From Clostridiales bacterium (GTDB taxonomy: Bacteria > Bacillota > Clostridia > Lachnospirales > WRAX01), in the NCBI GenBank assembly GCA_031262335.1, contig JAISHX010000111.1:1-12296 (forward strand): DNA of 12,296 nt. The letters are read 5' to 3'. Below, piece after piece: positions 6,265 through 12,296 of the stretch (position 1 is the stretch's first letter; each line of letters starts with the position of its first letter). Under the pieces are notes generated by a model, which did not search any database, was not told the DNA's origin, and was given only the letters and a program-made list of their open reading frames with translations. The position numbers and the translations under genes were made by a program.

Positions 6265-6309
6265 TTTAACGAAGTCTTGGGGGCGGGGGATTCGGACTAC
6301 CCCCATTTT
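6243..6309 (+). terminator. Tandem hairpins: 17-bp stem plus G5/C5 stem with T-run
   Basis: Positions 6243-6259 pair perfectly with 6264-6280 (17 bp, 4-nt loop GCTA). Directly after is GGGGG/CCCCC (6285-6289 with 6300-6304, 10-nt loop) followed by ATTTTC. Together they probably terminate the HMA/hydrolase transcript before the rel promoter. The second stem with its T-run is the more terminator-like; the first lacks a T-run of its own. Confidence 0.65.
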
Positions 6310-6347
6310 CTTGTATTTATATATCTAAAAATCACAAAAAATTTTCA

Positions 6348-6376
6348 TTGCAAAAATTTCAAATCTGTGATACAAT
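6348..6376 (+). promoter_or_regulatory. Sigma-A promoter for rel-MBL-hemZ
   Basis: TTGCAA (6348-6353), 17 nt, TACAAT (6371-6376) with TG ahead (TGATACAAT). Transcription would start near 6383, about 25 nt before the rel start. The inverted half-sites ATCACA (6331-6336) and TGTGAT (6366-6371) flank the -35 and touch the -10. The rest of the 6213-6406 gap is the terminator element and A/T-rich spacer. Confidence 0.75.
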
Positions 6377-6406
6377 TTCTAAAATTTATTAGCGGGGGTG
6401 AATGCG

Positions 6407-8671
6407 TTGTCAAAGGAGCTTAACGGCACCGGAAACGAACTCCCAAAAGATAAAACACCTGATGAGATGTTTGAAGAACTTATTAAAGAAATTGAAAAAT
6501 ACAACCCCGCAAAAAATCATGATATTGTACGCCGCGCATATAAATTTGCCGAAAAAGCCCACAGTAACGTTTTTCGGCAAGACGGGACACCGTATATTAC
6601 GCATCCGCTGAAAGTCGCAATTATTTTGGCAGAACTTGCTATGGACGATGAAACTCTTGCGGCGGCACTTCTGCACGATATTGTTGAAGATACACCATAT
6701 ACTCACGAAAACCTTTCTCATGAATTTTCGGAAAAAATAGCACTGCTTGTTGAAGGCGTTACAAAACTCACAAAATTGCAATATGTTTCCTTTGCAGACA
6801 GAATTGCCGAAACATACCGCAAAATGATTATTTATTCATTGCAGGACAACCGTGTAATAATTATAAAAGTTGCGGACAGGTTGCACAATATGCGTACGCT
6901 GAACGCAATGAGTGCAGATAAACAAGCGCGTATTGCGAAAGAAACTATGTCTATTTACTGCCCCATTGCAAGAAGACTCGGACTTGGAAAAATATTTTAT
7001 GAACTTGAAGATTTGGCGTTTAAATACGCTATGCCGATTGATTATCAGGAAATTAAACAAAGAGTTGCGATGAAGTTATCATTGCGCCGCGAACTTATTG
7101 ACGGTGTTGTTTCTCAGGTCAAGGAAAGACTTGTAAAAGAGAATATAAACTTTGACTCAAAGAACGGCGTAACCGGCAGAGGCAAACATTTTTACAGTAT
7201 ATATAAAAAAATAGCTTTAAAAAACACAGCCGTGGAAGATATGTATGACCTTAACGCCATAAGGGTTATTGTCGACTCGATTGCTGATTGTTATACTGTT
7301 TTCGGCTTACTGCATGAAATGTATACTCCGATTCCCGGACGCGTAAAAGATTATATTGCTGTCCCAAAAGAGAATCATTACCAATCGTTGCACGACACAC
7401 TTTATTCTGCCAAAAACGGCTATACTTTTGAAGTTCAAATACGCACTCGTCAAATGCACCTTGAGGCGGAATACGGTGTTGCCGCACACTGGAAGTACAA
7501 AGCAGATTTCACCGGAAAAACAAGTCCTTACGACGGAAAACTTGATTGGCTGCGCCAGCTTTTTGAAATTCATACAAATATTACTGATAATGAAGAATTT
7601 ATGGCGGCAATAAAAAGCGATTTGAATGACTTTTCTGAAGAAATCTATTGCTTTACGCCGAAAGGACAACCGATAAGTCTTAAAAAAGGCTCAACCGTGG
7701 TTGATTTTGCTTATAAGATTCATAGTGAAATCGGCAACAAAATGAACGGCGCAAAAGTTAAAGGAGTAATGGTTCCGCTGAATCACGTGCTTAAGCACGG
7801 AGACGCGGTTGAGATTCTGACAAGTACAAACGCTAAAGGACCTACTATGGAGTGGCTGAAGTTTGCACACGAAACTCAGGCACGACTTAAAATAAGACAA
7901 TGGTTTAATAAGCAAAACAAGAAAGAACACATTACAAAAGGTATTCAGCTTATCGAAAGCAAAATTAAGGCATTAGATTATTCCGCTTCTGATATTCTTA
8001 CTGAAAAATACAAGGAAAAAACTTTCAAACGATACAATGTAAACAACTGGGATACTCTTTGTGCGCTTGTTGGGCGTTCTTGTGTTAGTGAAGGTCAGGT
8101 AATAAATTACCTTCTGGAACAGTTTAACGCAGACCATCCCAAAACAAAGACCGAACAGGAATTGTTAACCGAAATAGTTTCTGCTCCGGCAAAATCACAG
8201 CGCAATAAAAAAGCAAGTATTTCGGGGGTTATAGTTGACGGAGCCGGTGATGTTGCTCCGCACTTTTCAAAATGCTGTACACCTGTTCCCGGGGACGATA
8301 TTGTCGCTTTCGTAAGGCGCGGCAAAACAGCGTCAATACACCGTTCGGACTGCTTAAACATGAAACACCTTTCCGCCGCCGATAATAACCGCATTGTAAA
8401 AGCACACTGGGACTTGCCGGAAAACGCGAGAATTTTATATAGCGCGGAACTTAGAATAGTTTCTTCTGACAGACCAAATCTGCTCTTGGATTTTCACAAG
8501 GTTTTCTCAGCTGAGAAAGTGATAATAAATTCAATTGCGACAAAAAAATCTCACAACGAGGTAGTAACAGACCTTATTACCTCTGTTACTAATCGTGAAT
8601 ACTTGGAATATCTGATAACGATACTTTATAATATAAACGGAGTAAAAGAGATAGAACGCATTAAACTATAA
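6407..8671 (+). CDS. relA: Bifunctional (p)ppGpp synthetase/hydrolase (Rel)
   Basis: The stringent-response enzyme, which makes (p)ppGpp from ATP plus GDP/GTP on starved ribosomes and also degrades it. The 754-residue length is normal for a long RSH. Hydrolase domain: ITHPLKVA, LLHDIVEDT (88-96, His90-Asp91) and KVADRLHNMRTL, all intact. Synthetase domain (about 250-370): GRGKHFYSIYKK, YDLNAIRVIV, the RVKD motif (RxKD, typical of bifunctional enzymes), NHYQSLHD and FEVQIRT. TGS (about 412-473): CFTPKGQPISL to HGDAVEILT. A Cys-containing RIS/zinc-finger region has FSKCCTPVPGDD, and an ACT domain fills the last 75 residues. Start: TTG 6407 is 8 nt after GGGGG; GTG 6398 overlaps the G-run and is less likely. 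The YQSLH block reads NHYQSLHDT rather than the usual NMYQSLHTT. First gene of the operon. Confidence 0.95.
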   Translation: MSKELNGTGNELPKDKTPDEMFEELIKEIEKYNPAKNHDIVRRAYKFAEKAHSNVFRQDGTPYITHPLKVAIILAELAMDDETLAAALLHDIVEDTPYTHENLSHEFSEKIALLVEGVTKLTKLQYVSFADRIAETYRKMIIYSLQDNRVIIIKVADRLHNMRTLNAMSADKQARIAKETMSIYCPIARRLGLGKIFYELEDLAFKYAMPIDYQEIKQRVAMKLSLRRELIDGVVSQVKERLVKENINFDSKNGVTGRGKHFYSIYKKIALKNTAVEDMYDLNAIRVIVDSIADCYTVFGLLHEMYTPIPGRVKDYIAVPKENHYQSLHDTLYSAKNGYTFEVQIRTRQMHLEAEYGVAAHWKYKADFTGKTSPYDGKLDWLRQLFEIHTNITDNEEFMAAIKSDLNDFSEEIYCFTPKGQPISLKKGSTVVDFAYKIHSEIGNKMNGAKVKGVMVPLNHVLKHGDAVEILTSTNAKGPTMEWLKFAHETQARLKIRQWFNKQNKKEHITKGIQLIESKIKALDYSASDILTEKYKEKTFKRYNVNNWDTLCALVGRSCVSEGQVINYLLEQFNADHPKTKTEQELLTEIVSAPAKSQRNKKASISGVIVDGAGDVAPHFSKCCTPVPGDDIVAFVRRGKTASIHRSDCLNMKHLSAADNNRIVKAHWDLPENARILYSAELRIVSSDRPNLLLDFHKVFSAEKVIINSIATKKSHNEVVTDLITSVTNREYLEYLITILYNINGVKEIERIKL

Positions 8672-8686
8672 CACGGGGGGCAAGTA

Positions 8687-9325
8687 ATGAAGGTTGTAAA
8701 AATAAACTGTGACGGTGAGAATTGCTATGTTTGCTTTAACGAATCCAATTCGTATGGTTTTATAGTAGACCCCGGTTGCGCTAATGAAGATGACTTTCAA
8801 AAGATAATTTCTGTTGTGAAAAACAACAATATAACCGTGAAATTTATATTCCTTACTCATGGTCATTTTGACCACATATTAGGTGTGGAGCAGATTAAAC
8901 AATATTTTGATGTTCCCGTTGCTGTCCACCAGTCGGAAATTATGCTGCTCGGCGACGCGATACAAAACCTCTCAAGAGAAATGTTCGGTAAAGATATAAC
9001 TGTTAATGCTGATTTGGCACTAAATGAAGGCAAACTTACAATAGCAAAAACAATGGGTAATATAATGCTTATACACACTCCGGGGCATACGTCCGGCGGC
9101 ATATGTCTATATGACGAGGACGGCGGAAACCTGATTTCAGGCGATACTCTGTTTTATGAATCTTACGGAAGAACAGATGTATATACAAGTGACAACGCCG
9201 CAATTTTTGATTCAATAAAGAACAAGCTTTTTGGTCTTCCCGGAGGAACAAAAGTTTATCCGGGACACGGTCCGCTTACGACAATTGCTTATGAAATAAG
9301 GAATAATCCGGTGAATTTTGAATGA
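8687..9325 (+). CDS. MBL-fold metallo-hydrolase (glyoxalase II-like)
   Basis: A 212-residue single-domain metallo-beta-lactamase-fold hydrolase, the YcbL/YqgX-like group related to glyoxalase II. All metal ligands are present: THGHFDH (His58, His60, Asp62, His63), HTPGHT (His130), SGDTLF (Asp153) and PGHGP (His194), so a two-metal site is expected. There is no signal peptide. The physiological thioester or other substrate is not known for this group. The ATG at 8687 is preceded by GGGGGG with 6 nt spacing. It starts 15 nt after rel stops and its last codon overlaps the hemZ start, so all three are one transcription unit; rel-MBL-hemZ is an arrangement I recall from other Clostridia. Confidence 0.92.
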   Translation: MKVVKINCDGENCYVCFNESNSYGFIVDPGCANEDDFQKIISVVKNNNITVKFIFLTHGHFDHILGVEQIKQYFDVPVAVHQSEIMLLGDAIQNLSREMFGKDITVNADLALNEGKLTIAKTMGNIMLIHTPGHTSGGICLYDEDGGNLISGDTLFYESYGRTDVYTSDNAAIFDSIKNKLFGLPGGTKVYPGHGPLTTIAYEIRNNPVNFE

Positions 9326-10806
9326 ATTATATAATAGAAAACCATACCCATGAATACGAAACACAAACAATTATTCAAGTTTTTCGCCCTAATGAGCGTT
9401 ATACCCGACTTCTCTCCCCTCCTACCGAAGGTTTTTGCGTTCTTTGTCGAAAAGAAGAAAACGGTTTTAGGGCAATAATTTTTGAAAACGGTATTATTAT
9501 GGCAGAAAATTTTGAGAAAATAACAGCCCTTCCGTATTATCAAAATGTTTTGCCATCGTTTAAACATGACGAGGAAGAACATCGCGCCTTGAAAACAGCA
9601 ATTTTCAGGGCTTTTTTATCTTACGGGGAACACGCTTCTCCGTGGGGAATTTTAACGGGAATACGTCCGGCAAAGATTGCGCGTAAATTATTGGAGTCGT
9701 TTCCTGAAAACTATTCGTTAAATATTCTCAAGGATATATATTTTCTTGCAGAACAAAAAGCTATGCTTGCTGTTGAAGTTGCAAAAAAAGAACAGAAAAT
9801 TTTAAATAATGAAAAAGGTACTGCCGCGCTTTATATCGGTGTACCGTTCTGTCCTTCAAAATGTTTGTACTGTTCGTTTACGTCATACCCTGTAGACAAA
9901 TATTATTCAGGAAAAAATTCAAAAATGGAGCAGTATTTTTCTTCGTTCACTAAAGAAATTGTTGAATTGGGCAAGCTTTATAAAAATGAGAAAGTTGATA
10001 TTATTTATGTTGGCGGCGGTACCCCCACTTCTCTTAACGAATACTATTTTGAGAAACTGCTTTCTCTTATAGCGGAAAATTTCCGAACCGATATTTCGGA
10101 ATTTACCGTTGAGGCAGGCAGACCTGATTCAACCACTTTAGAGAAACTCCGTATTTTACGACGTTACAATGTCGGAAGAATTTCGATAAATCCTCAGACA
10201 CTTAATGATAAAATTTTAGAAACAATAGGAAGAAAGCATACTGTTGCCGATTTTTTTGCATGTTATGAAAATGCACAAGCAGAAGGTTTCCGCAACATCA
10301 ATATAGACCTTATTGCCGGATTACCAAACGAAACTGTCAGCGGCATTGAAGAAACATTCCGACAAATCGCCCTACTCTCCCCTACCGCTGTTACTGTACA
10401 TACTCTCGCCGTAAAACGTGCTTCTGCTTTGAATCATAATCTTGCGGAATATTCGCTTTCAGACTATTCTCAAATTGAAAAACAGCTTGCTGCGGCTGAA
10501 AATTTTGCACAGTCTGCTAATCTAAAACCGTATTACATGTACAGACAAAAAAATATGTTAGGAAATTTTGAGAATGTAGGTTATTGTGCCGAAGGCTTTG
10601 AGTGTGCATACAACGTACATACAATGGAAGAAAGTTTGCCGATTATAGGAATCGGTGCGGGAAGTGTTACTAAAATTTTATCTGATAATCTCTCTCAAAA
10701 TGATAAAATAGACAGGATATTCAATCCTAAGGGAATAGAAGATTATATAAATAATATTGATGAAATAATAGAAAGAAAAAAGAAAGCATACTATAGAAAA
10801 AAATAA
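9322..10806 (+). CDS. hemZ: HemZ-type radical SAM protein (coproporphyrinogen III dehydrogenase family)
   Basis: A 494-residue radical SAM enzyme of the HemZ group, assigned to oxygen-independent decarboxylation of coproporphyrinogen III. The N-terminal extension (1-165) carries the HemZ-specific PWGILTGIRPAKIA (107-120). The radical SAM core has CPSKCLYC (Cys177, Cys181, Cys184) for the 4Fe-4S cluster, GGGTPTS (231-237) for SAM, then VEAGRPDS and IDLIAGLPNE. The YYMYRQKNM and NVGYC blocks near the C-terminus also fit. No other haem gene is in the window and many gut Clostridia make no haem, so the real substrate may differ. ATG 9322 overlaps the MBL stop in ATGA, so translation is probably coupled. 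It ends at a strong terminator. Confidence 0.92.
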   Translation: MNYIIENHTHEYETQTIIQVFRPNERYTRLLSPPTEGFCVLCRKEENGFRAIIFENGIIMAENFEKITALPYYQNVLPSFKHDEEEHRALKTAIFRAFLSYGEHASPWGILTGIRPAKIARKLLESFPENYSLNILKDIYFLAEQKAMLAVEVAKKEQKILNNEKGTAALYIGVPFCPSKCLYCSFTSYPVDKYYSGKNSKMEQYFSSFTKEIVELGKLYKNEKVDIIYVGGGTPTSLNEYYFEKLLSLIAENFRTDISEFTVEAGRPDSTTLEKLRILRRYNVGRISINPQTLNDKILETIGRKHTVADFFACYENAQAEGFRNINIDLIAGLPNETVSGIEETFRQIALLSPTAVTVHTLAVKRASALNHNLAEYSLSDYSQIEKQLAAAENFAQSANLKPYYMYRQKNMLGNFENVGYCAEGFECAYNVHTMEESLPIIGIGAGSVTKILSDNLSQNDKIDRIFNPKGIEDYINNIDEIIERKKKAYYRKK

Positions 10807-10844
10807 GCGAGTTGGGAATTTTACTCCCCTGCCCGCTTATTTTT
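10799..10844. terminator. Bidirectional terminator between hemZ and leuA
   Basis: An 11-bp stem AAAAATAAGCG/CGCTTATTTTT (10799-10809 with 10834-10844) has an interior that can add GGG/CCC (10814-10816 with 10826-10828). It gives a U-rich tail in both directions (TTTTT on plus; TTTTTTT before CTATAG on minus). It overlaps the last hemZ codons and lies 3 nt past the leuA stop, as expected for convergent genes. Confidence 0.85.
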
Positions 10845-10847
10845 ATT

Positions 10848-12296
10848 TCATTCAGAAAAAGATTTGTTAATTGCACTAAGTGCCGCTTTAAGTACAGAAT
10901 GACTTATACTTTCGCTTATTCCGACGCCAAAGAATGTCATTCCGCCGGCGGAAAGTTCAACATAAGAAATTGCCCGTGAACGCATTCCCTTGTCAATAGC
11001 ATGTGTGGCATAGCGGTCGTCATTGACTTCAAAGATTTTACCTGTAATAATGCTCACAGACTTCAAAAATTGTGCCAAAAAGCCCTTTCCTGTCCGCGTT
11101 TCGGAATAATTACGCCCGTTAAAATTCAATTCGCATGAAAACTCCGGAACAGTTCCGCTCCCGATTCCTTCATTAAAGCCAAGGAGCGAAACCGGCTCCG
11201 TTAAGTTCACATACTCCTGAATGAACAATTCATATAATTCTTCCGGTAAAAGTTCTTTATTTTCTGAATCTGTTACTTTTTTGACAATTGACGCAAAGTT
11301 ACGCTGAAAAGATTTCGGAAGTTTTAATCCGAAGCAAGTGTCAAGAACGTAAGCAATTCCGCCGCCGCCGGATTGGCTGTTTATTCTTATAATCGGAAGA
11401 TAACTTTTACCGACATCAGACGGGTCTATCGGCAAATAAGGAACTTGCCAGTATATTTCGTTGATAGATTTTTCCTGTTGCTCCGCTTTTTCGTTCAAGG
11501 CAGACATGCCCTTATTTATAGCATCTTGGTGTGAACCGGAAAATGCAGAAAAAACAAGTTTTCCCGCATAAGGATGACGTTGGTGTACGTTCAGCCGTGT
11601 AAACCTCTCATAGGATTCAACAATTTTTTCAATGTCCGAAAAATCAAGACCGCAGTCAATACCCTGACTGTACATATTCATTGCCATAACAAGAATATCC
11701 GCGTTTCCGGTACGTTCTCCGTTGCCGAAAAGAGTACCCTCAACACGGTCACCGCCTGCCATAACTCCCAATTCGCTTGAGGCAACTGCGCAGCCGCGGT
11801 CATTATGAGCATGAAGGCTTAAAATAATATCACGATTAATATTTCTTTTAAAATATTCGACTTGGTCAGCATAAATATTCGGAGTCGCCATTTCTACGGT
11901 TGAAGGCAAATTTATTATAACCTTTTCACCTTCACGGCATTTAAGAGCATCTATAACTTCTTGGCAAATTTCAACGGAAAACGAGAGTTCGGTTCCGGTA
12001 AAACTTTCAGGAGAATATTCAAATCTAAAACGTTCTCTGCCGTGTTTATCCGCAAGTTCTGCAATGAGTTTTGCTGCCGAAACAGCAATTTCTTTGATTC
12101 CCGCCTGACTTTTACGGAAAACAACTTCACGCTGAAGTGTTGACGTTGAATTATAAAAATGATAAATTACGTTTTTTGCACCTTTAACTGCTTCAAAAGT
12201 TTTTTCGATTATATGAGGACGGCATTGTGTCAAAACCTGAATCGCCACATCTTCCGGAATTAAATCTTCTTCAATTAACTTTCTTGTAAAAGCAAA
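10848..12296 (-). CDS. leuA: 2-isopropylmalate synthase, long (LeuA2/actinobacterial-yeast) type, 5' end outside window
   Basis: The first enzyme of leucine synthesis, condensing acetyl-CoA with 2-oxoisovalerate. The 482 visible codons are open to the right edge with no start, so the N-terminal 70-100 residues are missing. The GTG at 12248 lies in mid-domain and is not the start: FAFTRKLIEEDLIPED continues upstream of it. Visible marks: IQVLTQCRPHIIEKT, HFYNSTSTLQREVVF, FRFEYSPESFTGTE, the metal-binding SLHAHNDRG, GNGERTGN and FSGSHQDAINKG. These sequences match the long Corynebacterium/Mycobacterium/yeast-type LeuA. The last 130 or so residues form the regulatory LeuA dimer domain that binds leucine for feedback control (NEGIGSGTVPEF, MRSRAISYVEL). 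It is convergent with hemZ, and its own neighbours and regulation lie outside. Confidence 0.94.
   Translation of the reverse strand, partial: FAFTRKLIEEDLIPEDVAIQVLTQCRPHIIEKTFEAVKGAKNVIYHFYNSTSTLQREVVFRKSQAGIKEIAVSAAKLIAELADKHGRERFRFEYSPESFTGTELSFSVEICQEVIDALKCREGEKVIINLPSTVEMATPNIYADQVEYFKRNINRDIILSLHAHNDRGCAVASSELGVMAGGDRVEGTLFGNGERTGNADILVMAMNMYSQGIDCGLDFSDIEKIVESYERFTRLNVHQRHPYAGKLVFSAFSGSHQDAINKGMSALNEKAEQQEKSINEIYWQVPYLPIDPSDVGKSYLPIIRINSQSGGGGIAYVLDTCFGLKLPKSFQRNFASIVKKVTDSENKELLPEELYELFIQEYVNLTEPVSLLGFNEGIGSGTVPEFSCELNFNGRNYSETRTGKGFLAQFLKSVSIITGKIFEVNDDRYATHAIDKGMRSRAISYVELSAGGMTFFGVGISESISHSVLKAALSAINKSFSE

Noticed and set aside
6402..6611. ATG-started ORF overlapping the start of rel in another frame
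   Set aside because: The Rel frame carries the conserved domains; the ATG is only 3 nt from the G-run and the product looks random.
1..12296. CRISPR arrays, tRNA/rRNA genes, insertion sequences, phage or toxin-antitoxin modules
   Set aside because: I looked on both strands and saw no spaced repeats, transposase motifs, cloverleaf sequences or defence-type proteins.

Overview
The window looks like chromosomal housekeeping DNA from an AT-rich, low-GC Gram-positive anaerobe, most likely of the Clostridia. Three things suggest this: strong GGAGG-type ribosome binding sites with frequent TTG/GTG starts, a Firmicutes-type bifunctional Rel followed by an MBL hydrolase and HemZ, and a short-form Orn/Lys/Arg decarboxylase. 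The assignment is inferred from gene content only. I see no phage, plasmid, transposase, CRISPR, tRNA or rRNA signal.

Left part (1-4992), all on the minus strand. The 5' end of the trigger factor gene (tig) runs off the left edge, with its own extended -10 promoter at about 219-227. To its right is a likely five-gene operon, transcribed right to left: an Orn/Lys/Arg-type PLP decarboxylase, asparagine synthase (asnB, 3 nt after the decarboxylase stop), an unrecognised lipoprotein, and two half-size TauE/SafE (TSUP) membrane proteins that overlap by 4 nt. An intrinsic terminator at about 265-306 closes it. A perfect 13-bp hairpin between the lipoprotein and the first TSUP gene contains that gene's Shine-Dalgarno sequence.

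Middle (4940-6310). A divergent promoter region, in which the two -10 boxes share bases, separates the minus operon from a short plus-strand unit: a 73-aa HMA-type protein lacking the first Cys of the metal motif, and an alpha/beta hydrolase of the monoacylglycerol lipase/lysophospholipase type. The unit ends in a 17-bp hairpin plus a G5/C5 hairpin. A 15-codon ORF with a good ribosome binding site stops exactly in the loop of the first hairpin.

Right part (6348-12296). A promoter with a TGATACAAT extended -10 drives rel (ppGpp synthetase/hydrolase), an MBL-fold hydrolase 15 nt later, and hemZ, which overlaps the MBL gene by 4 nt. A bidirectional terminator at 10799-10844 separates hemZ from a convergent, 5'-truncated leuA of the long actinobacterial/yeast-like type.

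Functionally the window holds protein folding (tig), amino-acid metabolism (asnB, leuA, decarboxylase), the stringent response (rel) and tetrapyrrole-type radical SAM chemistry (hemZ). I do not see a clear new multi-gene system. The more unusual points are local: split TSUP halves with a probable CTG start and an occluded ribosome binding site, the shared-core divergent promoter, the degenerate HMA motif, and the mini-ORF/hairpin element at 6217-6309.
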